Source: JBKPNZ01 sp046732895 (GTDB taxonomy: Bacteria > Actinomycetota > Thermoleophilia > Solirubrobacterales > 70-9). Taken from it: a stretch of 64,000 bases of DNA. The stretch covers positions 7,650-71,649 of the forward strand of contig JBKPNZ010000059.1 of NCBI GenBank assembly GCA_046732895.1. Reading direction: 5' to 3'. The position numbers and the translations under genes were made by a program. Below, piece by piece: positions 24,133 to 33,900 of the stretch (the first letter of the stretch is position 1; each line of letters begins with the position of its first letter). A model generated the notes under the pieces. The model was given only the letters and a program-made list of their open reading frames with translations, was not told the origin of the DNA and made no database searches.

Positions 24133-25323
24133 TTACGGGGTGGCGGGAGCCTGGGCACCGGCCTGGGCTCCCGCCGGCTCCGGCGCCCCCTTCCTTTCCT
24201 CGCGGCGCGCTGCCTCCAGGTCCCCGGTGATCTTCACGGCCGCCGCGACCAGCGGAGCCGCGAGGATGAGGCCGATGGTGCCGAACAGGCTGCCGCCTGC
24301 GATCGTCACGATCAGGACGGCCAGCGGGTGCAGGCCGAGGGCGGCGCCGTAGGCGACAGGCTGCACCAGCTGCTGTAGGGCGCCGTTGGCCAGCAACACG
24401 ATCACGGCAAGCGCGAGCGCCGTCTCCGGCCCGTTGCTGCCCAGCGCCATCAGGACGGCGAAGGCGCCGGCCGTCCACGCCCCGATGTAGGGGACGTATC
24501 CGCCCAGGAACGTCACGGCGGCGATCGTCCCCGCCAGATCCACGTTGAGGATCAGTGCGCCGATGCCGACGACCGTCGCGCTGAATGCGGACACGATCGT
24601 CATTCCCACGAAATAGCTTCGAAGCGAGCCCGCAGTGCGCGAGATGATCGTGTGGCCGACCGGCTGCGGGACGCCCAGGTGCCGCTCGGTGAACGCCTGG
24701 ATCTCGGGTCCGTCCTTGAGCAGGAAGAACGTGCTGAGGACCGTGAAGGTGACGAACACGGCCAGAGAGGCGAGTGCGTGGATTCCGACGGCCACGCCCT
24801 GCAGAAGCGCGTGGAAGCCGTCACTGATCGAGCTGCTCACGTCCTGCTTCGCGTGCTGGGCCTTGTCGGCGCTGACCCCTGCGTCCTGGAGCCAACCCTC
24901 GATGTGATCGGCCGCCTTCTGCAGCTGGTTCGAGACGCCGTGGCTCTCGCTGGCGATGCCTCCGAGCACCATCACCGCGACGGCGACTCCGAGCGCGACT
25001 ATCGCCAGCAGGGTCAGGCCGGCGCCGGCGGCGCGTGGGAGGCGGCGCTCGTGAAGCCAGCCGACCGCCGGCGAGGCGACGGAGGCGATGATCGCGCCCA
25101 CGATCACCGGCACGACGATCGTCTGGGTCAGCGCGAGGAGCCAGACGGCGCCGACGAGGGCGAGCGCGACGCCCACCAGGAGCCATGAGAACAGCCCCAG
25201 ATCGCGCAGCCACTGCGGCGCCGCGAAGATCCCGGTGAGCTCACGGGGATCGATCTCGACGATCTCGTCCTCGGCTGCGCCCTCGCTGTCGCGACCTCGT
25301 CGTCTGAGGCGACCGCGGATCAA
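24133..25323 (-). CDS. AI-2E family (PerM/TqsA-like) transporter
   Basis: 396 residues. Eight membrane segments in the AI-2E pattern with the central amphipathic region (VSNQLQKAADHIEGWLQDAG) and the conserved C-terminal part GGYVPYIGAWTAGAFAVLMAL, then GGSLFGTIGLILAAPLVAAAV. Family members export autoinducer-2 or act as Na+/H+ antiporters; the substrate here is unknown. TTG 25323 is the only start compatible with the frame, since a stop lies just upstream. Tail is Ala/Pro/Glu-rich. Lies in the SHOCT cluster. Confidence 0.88.
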   Translation of the reverse strand: MIRGRLRRRGRDSEGAAEDEIVEIDPRELTGIFAAPQWLRDLGLFSWLLVGVALALVGAVWLLALTQTIVVPVIVGAIIASVASPAVGWLHERRLPRAAGAGLTLLAIVALGVAVAVMVLGGIASESHGVSNQLQKAADHIEGWLQDAGVSADKAQHAKQDVSSSISDGFHALLQGVAVGIHALASLAVFVTFTVLSTFFLLKDGPEIQAFTERHLGVPQPVGHTIISRTAGSLRSYFVGMTIVSAFSATVVGIGALILNVDLAGTIAAVTFLGGYVPYIGAWTAGAFAVLMALGSNGPETALALAVIVLLANGALQQLVQPVAYGAALGLHPLAVLIVTIAGGSLFGTIGLILAAPLVAAAVKITGDLEAARREERKGAPEPAGAQAGAQAPATP

Positions 25324-25338
25324 GGCATGCCGTCCGGG

Positions 25339-25728
25339 TTAGGAGACTGCCTTCGCCTTGATCGCGTCGAACTCCGACTGGGTGATCGTGCCGCTCTCGA
25401 GCAGGGCCTTGGCCTTCTCGATCTCGCCCGCGGCGCCGCCAGCCGTCTGTCGCACGTAGTCGTCGAACGCGGCCTTCTGCTCCTGCGCCTGCTTCACGTT
25501 GCGGTCGCGCATTCCGTCGTGATTGGAGATGAGGTACACGAGCACGCCGAGGAACGGCAGCACGATGACGAAGACGACCCAGGCCGCTTTGTGCCAGCCG
25601 CCGATGTCGTGGCGGCGGAAGACGTCGACGAGGACGGTGATGGCGATCCAGATCCAGATCACCCACGCGAAGAAGATGATCATCGTCCAGAGGATGTTCA
25701 GAAACGGATAGTCCGCGGCAAGCAGCAT
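25339..25728 (-). CDS. PLDc_N plus SHOCT membrane protein
   Basis: 129 residues. Two membrane segments with the PLDc_N (phospholipase D nuclease N-terminal-like) pattern WTMIIFFAWVIWIWIAITVL ... VFRRHDIGGWHKAAWVVFVI and PFLGVLVYLI, then a linker and a SHOCT domain (EIEKAKALLESGTITQSEFD). PLDc_N alone is a membrane anchor, not an enzyme. ATG 25728 follows GGAGGAGA. Fifteen bases upstream of the AI-2E gene on the same strand, probably co-transcribed. Confidence 0.85.
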   Translation of the reverse strand: MLLAADYPFLNILWTMIIFFAWVIWIWIAITVLVDVFRRHDIGGWHKAAWVVFVIVLPFLGVLVYLISNHDGMRDRNVKQAQEQKAAFDDYVRQTAGGAAGEIEKAKALLESGTITQSEFDAIKAKAVS

Positions 25729-25826
25729 CTTGGTTCTCCTCCGTGCTGTTTCGTGGCCCTTCCCTCGGCCGGTGACGCAACCATATTGCCCGGGTGTGGC
25801 CCGGTGCCGTCAGGCCGGGCTCGGCG

Positions 25827-26123
25827 TCAGATGCCGAGGAGCTGCTTCTTCTTGGCTTCGAAGTCGTCGGCGCTGATGACCCCCTCGTCGCGAAGCTTCG
25901 CGAGGCGCTCCAGCTCAGCCGTGTAGTCGCCGCCCTCGGCGGGCGCCGCCGCCTCGGGAGGCGCCTCCTGCGCCGCCTGGCCCCGGCCGAAATCATCGAA
26001 GCCCATTGCGGAGCGACGTCGCTGCATCCGCGACATCGTCCGGTACTGCTGGCGCGAGCGCATGCGCATCCCGGCACGCGCCGCGATCAGCCCTCCGCCT
26101 CCCATTCCTCCTCCGAGCTGCAT
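25827..26123 (-). CDS. Small SHOCT-domain protein
   Basis: 98 residues. Gly-rich N-terminus (MQLGGGMGGGGLIAARAGMR), an Arg/Gln/Met-rich middle, an Ala/Pro/Glu linker and a C-terminal SHOCT domain LERLAKLRDEGVISADDFEA. No membrane segment. ATG 26123 preceded by GAAAGGGGAA. Third SHOCT protein of the cluster; probably interacts with the others through that domain (inference). Confidence 0.8.
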   Translation of the reverse strand: MQLGGGMGGGGLIAARAGMRMRSRQQYRTMSRMQRRRSAMGFDDFGRGQAAQEAPPEAAAPAEGGDYTAELERLAKLRDEGVISADDFEAKKKQLLGI

Positions 26124-26141
26124 CCGATTCCCCTTTCCTCG

Positions 26142-26675
26142 TCAGCTGGACGCGCTCGCGTCCGCCGTCTCTGCTTCCACCTCGTCGAGCGCCTCGGCCA
26201 TCGCCAGGAGCTCGGCGCCGACGCTCGCGATCAGCTCCGGGGTGAGGAACCCCTCGCCGATCGGGACGCCCCCGGCGTCGCGGACCGCGCGCTTCAACTC
26301 CCGGGCCCACACGTGCTCGATCAGCACGAACGCTGCAGCGCCCCCGGGGTCGAGCGAGGCCGCCATCGCCTCGATCTGCTCCCGCGAGAGCCCGAAGGCG
26401 TGATGCTCCCCCGCGTCGTCGGCCGGGGCGGGCTCCTCGTCACCCTCGAACTCGAAGCCGAGCAGTGCCCCGACGATTCCACCGAGATCCTCGCCTTGAT
26501 GGTCGAGCGCGAGGAGGTCGCCAGTCTCGGCGTCCTTGGCCACGAACAGCAGATCCAGGATCCGCAGCGTGTCCTCGTTCTCCAGCCGGGCCAGCTCCCC
26601 GATGATCTTGCCCTCGAACTCCGCGTTCGGCCCGAACGCGACCGCGATCATCTGAACGGGTCCGATTTCGGCCAT
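26142..26675 (-). CDS. DUF6325-like (DUF1269-related) stress-type protein
   Basis: 177 residues. N-terminal MAEIGPVQMIAVAFGPNAEF and LRILDLLFVAKDAETGDLLA, then GGIVGALLGFEFEGDE and a conserved EHVWARELKRAVRDAGG segment match the actinobacterial DUF6325 pattern, often found next to SHOCT and PLDc_N genes. Function unknown. ATG 26675 follows GGAGGT. First gene of the minus-strand cluster, 18 bases upstream of the small SHOCT gene. Confidence 0.78.
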   Translation of the reverse strand: MAEIGPVQMIAVAFGPNAEFEGKIIGELARLENEDTLRILDLLFVAKDAETGDLLALDHQGEDLGGIVGALLGFEFEGDEEPAPADDAGEHHAFGLSREQIEAMAASLDPGGAAAFVLIEHVWARELKRAVRDAGGVPIGEGFLTPELIASVGAELLAMAEALDEVEAETADASASS

Positions 26676-26781
26676 TCCGTACCTCCGGTCAGTCCGTCCT
26701 GCGATTGGCTACGTGCGGGGCGGGCGTCGTGCCCGGTCCCCGTGTCGTCCACCCTAACCCCTCGGTACCGTGGTCGCGGAT

Positions 26782-27531
26782 ATGGCAACGGGAGCGATCG
26801 CCTTCGGCGGGCACGCGACTGTGCTAGTCGAGCTCGACGGAACCCGGCTGGTCACCGACCCCCTCCTGCGCGGGCGGCTCTTCGTGCTGCGCCGCCACCA
26901 CGGCTTCGACGCCGATGAGCTCGGCGTCCTCGACGCGGTCCTGCTCTCGCACCTCCATCACGACCACCTGGACCTGCCGTCGATGCGCCGCCTCGGTCGT
27001 GCGACCCGGGTTGTGACGCCGCCGGGAGGCGCCGGCTTCATGCGCCGCCGCGGCTTCAGCGAAGCCGACGACCTCGCTCCGGGCGAGGCGACGACGATCG
27101 GCGCCCTGACGATTCGCGCCATCGAGGCGAACCACGAGGGCGGGCGCATATTCGGCTGGGGCCCCGGCGACACGGTCGGCTACCTGATCGAGGGGAGCGC
27201 CCGCGTCTACTTCGCCGGGGACACGGACCTGTTCGACGGGATGACCGAGCTCGGGCCCGAGCTGGACGTCGCGCTGTTGCCGATCTGGGGCTGGGGACCG
27301 AGCCTCGGGGAGGGCCACTTGGACCCGGAGTCGGCCGCGGAAGCGGCGGCCATGATCCGGCCTCGCATCGCCGTGCCCATTCACTGGGGCTCGCTCAGCC
27401 CGCCGTTCGCAAAGCGGTTCTGGCCATGGCTCTTCGAGCGCCCAGGGCGGCAGTTCGCGGAGGCGATGGCGCGGACGGCGCCCGAGGTCGAGGCCCGGGT
27501 GCTCGCCCCCGGGGAAACGCTTGATCTCTGA
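26782..27531 (+). CDS. Metallo-beta-lactamase-fold hydrolase (UlaG/NAPE-PLD-like)
   Basis: 249 residues. Metal-binding HLHHDHLD (HxHxDH), later YFAGDTDLF (Asp bridging) and the final VPIHWGS are present, together with GGHATVLVELDG at the N-terminus as in the UlaG/RomA branch. A hydrolase of a phosphodiester or lactone; substrate unknown. ATG 26782 preferred to GTG 26770. It sits just before rplY. Confidence 0.85.
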   Translation: MATGAIAFGGHATVLVELDGTRLVTDPLLRGRLFVLRRHHGFDADELGVLDAVLLSHLHHDHLDLPSMRRLGRATRVVTPPGGAGFMRRRGFSEADDLAPGEATTIGALTIRAIEANHEGGRIFGWGPGDTVGYLIEGSARVYFAGDTDLFDGMTELGPELDVALLPIWGWGPSLGEGHLDPESAAEAAAMIRPRIAVPIHWGSLSPPFAKRFWPWLFERPGRQFAEAMARTAPEVEARVLAPGETLDL

Positions 27532-27541
27532 GGTATCCGGC

Positions 27542-27547
27542 TATCCT
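27542..27547 (+). promoter_or_regulatory. -10 box TATCCT before rplY
   Basis: TATCCT lies 11 bases before ATG 27559, shortly after the MBL gene stop. Likely start of the rplY-pth transcript. Confidence 0.4.
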
Positions 27548-27558
27548 GCTTGGCCGCG

Positions 27559-28281
27559 ATGGCTTCGGATCGAGCGACACTCAAGGTCGAGCCGCGCGAG
27601 TCCTTCGGCTCGCGCAACTCACGCCGCCTGCGGCGCGATGGGCTCGTGCCCGGCGTCGTCTACGGCGGTGGCTCGCAGACGCGTGCGTTCCAGGTCCCCG
27701 AGCGTGCCGCCCGCAATGCCCTGGCTCACGGCGGCGCCCTCATCGACGTCGAGCTCGACGGCAAGGCGACCCCGGTCGTCGTCAAGGACGAGCAGCGCCA
27801 CCCCGTTCGTGGGGAGCTCATCCATCTTGATCTGCTCGAGGTGAAGCTCGATGAGGCGATCGAGGCTGACGTTGCCATTGAGCTCCTGGGCTCCGAGGAC
27901 GCCCCGGGCGTGAAGGAGGGCGGCGTGCTCGAGCATGTGACCCACCAGATCACGATCGAGGCGCTGCCGACTTCGATCCCCGACTCGATCGCGGCCGACG
28001 TCTCCGGCATGGAGATCGGCGACACACTGCAGCTGAGCGCGGTGGTGGCGCCGGAGGGCGTCGAGTTCGCCCTCGGCGAGGGCGTCGACCCCGACGAGGT
28101 CACGATCGCGACCCTCTCGCCGCCGCGCGTCGAGGAGGAGCCGGAGCCCGAGCTCGAAGAGGAGGCCGAGCTGGTCGGCGAGGAGGGCGAGGTGCCCGAG
28201 GGCGAGGAAGCCCCAGCCGCCGAGGGCGAGGCCCCTGCCGAGGGCGCGGGCGAAGGCGACTCCGAGTCCGAAGGGGAGTAA
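27559..28281 (+). CDS. rplY: 50S ribosomal protein L25 / general stress protein Ctc
   Basis: 240 residues from ATG 27559. N-terminal L25 domain (RESFGSRNSRRLRRDGLVPGVVYGG binds 5S rRNA) plus the C-terminal TL5/Ctc beta domain (GGVLEHVTHQITIEALPTSIP, DSIAADVSGMEIGDTLQLS). The last ~55 residues are a very acidic tail, mostly Glu with Ala and Pro, longer than usual. Located before pth as in most Gram-positive bacteria. Confidence 0.95.
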   Translation: MASDRATLKVEPRESFGSRNSRRLRRDGLVPGVVYGGGSQTRAFQVPERAARNALAHGGALIDVELDGKATPVVVKDEQRHPVRGELIHLDLLEVKLDEAIEADVAIELLGSEDAPGVKEGGVLEHVTHQITIEALPTSIPDSIAADVSGMEIGDTLQLSAVVAPEGVEFALGEGVDPDEVTIATLSPPRVEEEPEPELEEEAELVGEEGEVPEGEEAPAAEGEAPAEGAGEGDSESEGE

Positions 28282-28284
28282 CCC

Positions 28285-28920
28285 TTGGGCCTCTTCCGGC
28301 GCCGCGGCGCCGGCTCGGCGGCCGCCACCGCTTCCGGGAGGGCGGATGTGCTCATCGTCGGTCTCGGGAATCCGGGGCGCGAATACACGGCGTCCCGGCA
28401 CAACCTCGGCTTCGAGGTCGCGAGCCTGCTGTCGTCGCGGTGGGAGCTGCCGAAGGCGAAGGAGCGTTTCCGTGGGCTGATCGCTGAGGGGCGCATCCGT
28501 CCCGGCGGCCCGCGAGTCGCGATCCTGCTCCCGCAGACGTTCATGAACGAGTCCGGCACGTCGGTGGGGCCCGCGCGGGGAGAGCTCCGCGTGCCTCTCG
28601 AGAACGTGGTCGTCGTTCATGACGAGATCGATCTGCCCTTCGGCGAGGTGCGGGCGAAGCTCGGCGGCGGGGTTGCCGGCCACAACGGCCTGCGCAGCCT
28701 GAAGCAGGGCTTGGGCTCGCCGGATTTCTGGCGCGTTCGCGCCGGCGTCGGTCGGCCCGACTCAACGGACCCCGAGATCGTTTCGGCGTACGTCCTGGGG
28801 CGCTTCCGTGAGCCCGACCGCGAGGTTCGCGAGTTGATTGAGCGGGCCGCGGACGAGACGGAGCGGCTCGTGGAGAGGATCCACGAGGAGACCGAGGACC
28901 CGCTCGAGATCATGGATTGA
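28285..28920 (+). CDS. pth: Peptidyl-tRNA hydrolase
   Basis: 211 residues. Frees tRNA from peptidyl-tRNA dropped by ribosomes. Active-site residues are visible: Asn in GLGNPGREY, catalytic His in RHNLGFE, Asp in VHDEIDLPFG and Asn in GHNGLRSL. There is an unusual basic N-terminal extension of ~20 residues (MGLFRRRGAGSAAATASGRA) before the LIVGLGNPG strand. TTG start at 28285 is preceded by GGGGAG and lies three bases after rplY. Confidence 0.95.
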   Translation: MGLFRRRGAGSAAATASGRADVLIVGLGNPGREYTASRHNLGFEVASLLSSRWELPKAKERFRGLIAEGRIRPGGPRVAILLPQTFMNESGTSVGPARGELRVPLENVVVVHDEIDLPFGEVRAKLGGGVAGHNGLRSLKQGLGSPDFWRVRAGVGRPDSTDPEIVSAYVLGRFREPDREVRELIERAADETERLVERIHEETEDPLEIMD

Positions 28921-29651
28921 TGGCAGCCCTGACCACCTATGCGCTGGGCGGCGAGCCGACGGACGTACCGGAGCACGTTGCCCTCATCCGCCTTGACCGG
29001 CCCGATGCTCGCAATGCGATCAACACGCAGATGCTCGAGGAGCTGCTCGGCCATCTGGCCACGGCGCGCGACGACGAGGCGGTTCGAGTGGTCGTCGTCT
29101 CGTCCTCCGATCACATGGGATTGTCGGCGGGCGCCGACGTGCGCGAGGAGCTCGATGAGTCGGGCCGCCTGCGGCGGATGGAGCTCTGGGCGCGCTTCTA
29201 CGACGAGCTGACCGGCTTCCCCAAGCCGACCGTCGCCGCCTGCCATGGCGCGTGCGTCGGCGGCGGGGCCGAGATCGCGGTGGCCTGCGATTTGCGCATC
29301 GGCGGATCGAACCTGCGCCTCCGGTTCCCAGGCGGGGCGCTTGGCGTCCCCGTGGGCCCGGCGCGCCTCGTGACGCTGTGCGGCCTCTCGGTGGCGAAGT
29401 ACATGCTCCTGACCGCCAAGGAGGCGGACGCCGGGATGGCCCTCCGCTGGGGGCTCGTCCACAAGGTGGCGCCTGCCGCGGCGACGGAGGACGCCGCGTT
29501 GCAGCTCGCGGCCCAGGTCGCCGAGCATCCGCCGGAGGCGCTTGCGCGCCTGAAGCGGATGCTCCACGAATGGGACGGAGTCGTCGAGCGCACCGCTACG
29601 GAGGGCCAGGGGCAGGTCGAGTGGCAGCGCTCGGGGCCGGGGCTGCCGTAG
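28920..29651 (+). CDS. Enoyl-CoA hydratase/isomerase family protein
   Basis: 243 residues, crotonase fold. RLDRPDARNAINTQML at the N-terminus, oxyanion-hole MGLSAGADVREEL and CHGACVGGGAEIAVACDLRIG are present; the second oxyanion loop is intact. The position of the two catalytic Glu (GGGAEIA, then PGGALGVPVG where PE is usual) suggests one Glu is missing, so the exact reaction (hydration, isomerisation or other) is uncertain. ATG overlaps the pth stop (TGATG). Confidence 0.87.
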   Translation: MAALTTYALGGEPTDVPEHVALIRLDRPDARNAINTQMLEELLGHLATARDDEAVRVVVVSSSDHMGLSAGADVREELDESGRLRRMELWARFYDELTGFPKPTVAACHGACVGGGAEIAVACDLRIGGSNLRLRFPGGALGVPVGPARLVTLCGLSVAKYMLLTAKEADAGMALRWGLVHKVAPAAATEDAALQLAAQVAEHPPEALARLKRMLHEWDGVVERTATEGQGQVEWQRSGPGLP

Positions 29652-29821
29652 AGCGACCGAGGAGTGGCTCGCACTGAGGAGTGGCCCGCGCCGCGGGCTG
29701 CTTCAAACGGGCCTGTAGGGGGCGACTGGGGGCTCATGGCTCTTCCGTCCGCTATTTCGTCGCAACGTCCATGACCCCCATCCCCGTGCCCCCGTCGGCA
29801 CGTCTGACCGCCAGTCGCGGC

Positions 29822-30817
29822 TCAGGCTGCGGCTTGCGCGGCGCTTGCCGCCAGCTGCCCGCAGGCTGCGTCGATGTCCCGCCCGCGAGTAAGCCGCACC
29901 GTGGCGCGGAGGCCACGCTCCTCCAGAACGGCGCGGAACGCGTCGATGGCTCGGCGGCTCGAGCCCTCGAACCCGGACCCAGTCGGGTTGTAGGGGATGA
30001 GGTTGAGCTTGTAGACACGGGGGTCGAGCAGGCCGGCGAGCCCTCGAGCGTGCACGGGCTGGTCGTTGACGCCGGCGAGCATCACGTACTCCACGAACAC
30101 CATGCGCCGGCGCTTGGCGTGGTGGCGCTCGCAGGCGGCAAGGACCTCGGCCAGGGGATAGCGGTCGTTCACCGGCATGAGCTCCGATCGCAGCGGGTCG
30201 TCGGGTGCATGGAGCGAGAGCGCCAGGCGCACGGGCATGGCGCTGTCGGTCAGGCGTTCGATGCCGGGCACCCAGCCAACGGTGGAGATGGCGGTGCGGC
30301 GATGAGTGACGCCAAGGTCGGGAAGGCGCTCGCAGGCGCCGAGTACGTTCTCGAGGTTCATCATCGGCTCGCCCATCCCCATGAACACGCAGTGGTTGAT
30401 CGCCTCGGTCCGGCGGAAGTGAAGCGCCTGGTCGAGGATCTCGGCGGCCGTGAGGTTGCGCCCGAACCGCATCCGCCCGGTGGCGCAGAAGGAGCAGGTC
30501 AGCGGGCAGCCCGACTGTGACGAGAGGCAGATCGAGCGCCGGCCGTCGCGGTATCGCATGAGCACGGCCTCGACCGGGCGGCCGTCCGTGGTCGCAAACA
30601 GCGCCTTCACGGTTCCGTCCGCCGAGCGGACTTCCCGCTCGAGCGTCAGGGTGGAGTAGGGCACGCGCTCGGCGAGCTCGTCCCTGAGCGGAGCGGGAAC
30701 GTTCGTCATCTGCTGATAGCCGGATGCACCCCGCGCGGCCCACTCCCAGACCTGCTCGTACCGGTACGAGGGCTCTCCCTGCTCAGCCAGCGTGCGCTCC
30801 AGCAATGCGAGATCCAC
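29822..30817 (-). CDS. rlmN: Dual-specificity rRNA/tRNA adenine C2-methyltransferase RlmN
   Basis: 331 residues, radical-SAM enzyme that methylates C2 of A2503 in 23S rRNA and A37 in some tRNAs. Radical-SAM cluster CxxxCxxC is SGCPLTCSFCATG with Cys 104, 108 and 111. FMGMGEPMMNLENVL, ALSLHAPDDPLRSELMPVN, LAGVNDQ and the late Cys (DIDAACGQLA) that forms the methyl-carrier disulfide are present. GTG 30817 chosen; the open frame extends ~118 residues more without homology. Divergent from mfd. Confidence 0.95.
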   Translation of the reverse strand: MDLALLERTLAEQGEPSYRYEQVWEWAARGASGYQQMTNVPAPLRDELAERVPYSTLTLEREVRSADGTVKALFATTDGRPVEAVLMRYRDGRRSICLSSQSGCPLTCSFCATGRMRFGRNLTAAEILDQALHFRRTEAINHCVFMGMGEPMMNLENVLGACERLPDLGVTHRRTAISTVGWVPGIERLTDSAMPVRLALSLHAPDDPLRSELMPVNDRYPLAEVLAACERHHAKRRRMVFVEYVMLAGVNDQPVHARGLAGLLDPRVYKLNLIPYNPTGSGFEGSSRRAIDAFRAVLEERGLRATVRLTRGRDIDAACGQLAASAAQAAA

Positions 30818-30859
30818 ACCCAGATCGTCCCAAAACGCGCCGAACGTGCGAAGGGACCG

Positions 30860-30865
30860 GCTATA
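30860..30865 (-). promoter_or_regulatory. -10 box TATAGC toward rlmN
   Basis: Minus-strand TATAGC about 43 bases upstream of the rlmN start; the divergent mfd promoter uses the same hexamer 65 bases away. No clear -35 for either. Confidence 0.35.
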
Positions 30866-30930
30866 GGGGGCACGAACGCACGTTGGGCGGGCGGTGGGGT
30901 GGCGTTCGTAGAATCGGGAGGTCGCGTGCC

Positions 30931-30936
30931 TATAGC
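30931..30936 (+). promoter_or_regulatory. -10 box TATAGC toward mfd
   Basis: TATAGC 44 bases before ATG 30981; mirror of the rlmN box in the divergent intergenic region. Confidence 0.35.
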
Positions 30937-30980
30937 GCGCGGCGACGGCCGGACCCGGGTGTCCGGTTTCTTCACGTGCA

Positions 30981-33900
30981 ATGTCACTGCGTGCCCTTCT
31001 CGACATAGCCGCCTCCGATGAGCGCCTCCTGGGGCTCGGCGCGGCCGCGCGCGAGGGCCGGGCCGAGGCAAAGGTCTCGCCCTCGCTGCGCCCGTACCTG
31101 CTCGCGGCCCTCCTCGACCACCCAGGCGCGCTGGGCGAGCGCCCGGCGCTCGTCGTCGCTGCCGACGACATCGGCGCGCGCGACCTCGCTCGTGAGCTCG
31201 GCGCCTATCTGGCTCCCCGCCGCGTCCGCTATTACCCCTCGCGAGGCACCGGCTACTCCTCGCACGTGGCGCCGCCGGCGCACCTCGTCGGCCTTCGGAT
31301 CGCGGCCCTCGATGCGCTCACCGAGTGGGAGGAGGGCGTCGAGCCGCCCGTCGTCGTCGCGAGCGCGGTGGCCCTGGCCGAGGCCGTTCCCGACGCGTCA
31401 CTGCGGCCGGGCGGCTTCACGCTTCACCGCGGTGAGCAGGTGGACCTCGGCGATGTCGCCGAGTTGCTGGTCGAGGCCGGCTACGAACGCGTCGATCAGG
31501 TCGAGGATCGCGGCCAGTTCTCGGTACGCGGCGACATCCTGGATGTGTTTCCGGCGACGGAGGAGCGGGCGGCGCGCTTCGAGCTCTTCGGCGACGAGAT
31601 CGAGCAGATCAGGTGGTTCTCGACCTTCACGCAGCGCTCGCTGGGCGACTCCGACGAGGTCGAGCTGGCGCCCGCCGCCGAGCTCGCGGTGGAGCATCGT
31701 GAGCTGGCCGAGGCCGCCTTGGAGGGGGATGACGAGCGGCCGGACCTCACGGATCTCCTGCCGCTCGACGCCCTGCGCGCGCCGCTCGACCTGCTTCCGG
31801 AGCCGACCGCCGTCGTCCTGGCCTCCGCCTCCGAGATCGAGCCTGCGCTGCGGGACCACTGGGAGGACGTCACCACCGCGATGCACGCGGAAGACGCCAG
31901 GCGCCTGTACGTCGAGGTCTCGGAGCCGCTGCGGACCCGTGCGTCGCTCGCCCTTGCGGGAACCGGGGACGAGACCGAGCCCGACGAGCGCGTCTTCCGC
32001 AGCCAGGTGCCGACGTCGCCCGCGCGCAGCATCGGCGAGGCCGAGGCCCAGCTCGAGAGCGAGGTGCGCTCGGGCTACCGGGTCGTCGTCTGCTTCGACC
32101 ATCGTGGTGAAGCCGAGCGCGCCCGCTACAACCTCGCCCGCGTCGACGCGCCGTTCCTGGGCGAGGCGCTCGCGCCCGATGCCCCGGCGGGCGTGCGGCT
32201 GGCCGAGGCGCGCGTGGGCGACGGTTTCCTCTCGCCTGAGCTGCGGCTGGCGGTTATTCCCTTCCGCAGGCTCGTGCATCGCCGACGGGCGGCCGCACCG
32301 CCGAGCGCCCGGGGCCGGATGGCTGCGGCCGTCGACCTTCGCGTGGGCGACTACGTCGTGCACGAGGACCACGGCGTGGCGCGGTTCGCGGGCTTCGAGA
32401 CGAAGACCGTCGGCGGTGTCACGCGCGACTACCTCGAGCTCGAGTACCGGGGCGAGGACCGCGTCTTCGCGCCCACGGACCAGCTTGCGAAGATCACTCG
32501 GTACGTCGGGGCCGGCGGCGAGCCGCAGCTCTCGGCTCTGGGCTCGAAGCGCTGGGATGCGATCAAGGCGCGGGCGCGTCGCGCCGCCCAGGTGCTTGCG
32601 GGCGAACTGCTCAACCTCTACGCGGAGCGCCGCGCCCGCCGCGGCCATGCTTTTTCGCCCGACGGCGAATGGGAGCTCGAGCTCGCGCGCAGCTTCCCGT
32701 ACCGCGAGACCGCCGATCAGCTGGACGCGATCGAGGCCGTGAACGGCGACATGGAGGCGGAGCTCCCGATGGACCGGCTCATCTGCGGCGACGTCGGTTA
32801 CGGCAAGACGGAGGTCGCGATGCGGGCCGCCTTGAAGGCCGTCGCCGACCAGAAACAGGTGCTGATGCTGGTTCCGACCACCATCCTCGCCCAGCAACAC
32901 CTCGGCACCTTCAGGGAGCGGCTCCGCGACTTCCCGGTCGAGGTCGAGATGGTTTCGCGGCTGCGCAAGCCGGCTGAGGTTCGCGAGATTCTGTCGCGTT
33001 ACGCCGACGGCAAGGTCGACATCCTGATCGGCACGCACAGGCTGCTCTCGCGCGACGTGCGGGCGCCCGAGCTCGGATTGGTGATCGTGGACGAGGAGCA
33101 GCGCTTCGGCGTGCGCCAGAAGGAGCTTCTCCGGCAGCTGAAGCTGCGGGTAGACGTGCTCTCGCTGTCGGCCACGCCGATTCCGCGCACCCTTCAGATG
33201 AGCCTCGCGGGGCTGCGCGACATCTCGGTGATCGAGACGCCGCCTGAGGGCCGGCGGCCGATCCGGACCTACGTCGGGCCCTTTGACGAGGAGCTCGTGC
33301 GCCGTGCGCTCGAGCGCGAGACGGGACGTGGGGGACAGACGTTCTTCCTCCACAACCGGATCGAGACGCTGCACGAGATGGCGGAGCGGCTTCGCGCGCT
33401 CTGCCCGGGGGTTCGCTTCGCCGAGGCCCACGGCCAGATGGACGAGGGAGAGCTCGAGGCGACCATGCTCACGTTCCTGCGCGGCGATGCGGACTGCCTG
33501 GTCGCGACGACGATCATCGAGTCGGGTCTGGACATCCCGCAGGCCAACACGCTGATCGTCGAGCGCGCCGACCAGCTCGGCCTTGCGCAGGCCTACCAGA
33601 TCCGCGGCCGGGTGGGACGTGCCCGCGAGCGCGCCTACGCCTACCTCCTCTACCCCTCCGTCGAGGCGCTGACGGGCGAGGCGGCGGCACGGTTGACCAC
33701 GCTCTCCGACCACACCGAGCTCGGCTCGGGCTTCGCGATCGCGATGCGCGATCTCGAGCTGCGCGGCGCGGGGGACCTGCTGGGGGACGAACAGTCGGGT
33801 CATGTCGCCGCGGTCGGCTTCGAGCTCTACGTGGCGCTGCTGGATGAGGCGGTCGAGCAGCTTCAGGCCGGCGACGGCGCAGCTCCCGCGGAGGAGCGGG

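Noticed and set aside
29652..29821. 170-base gap between the enoyl-CoA hydratase and rlmN with a GAGGAGTGGC direct repeat (29659 and 29676)
   Set aside because: Only two short copies, no hairpin with T-run and no coding pattern; not called as a feature.
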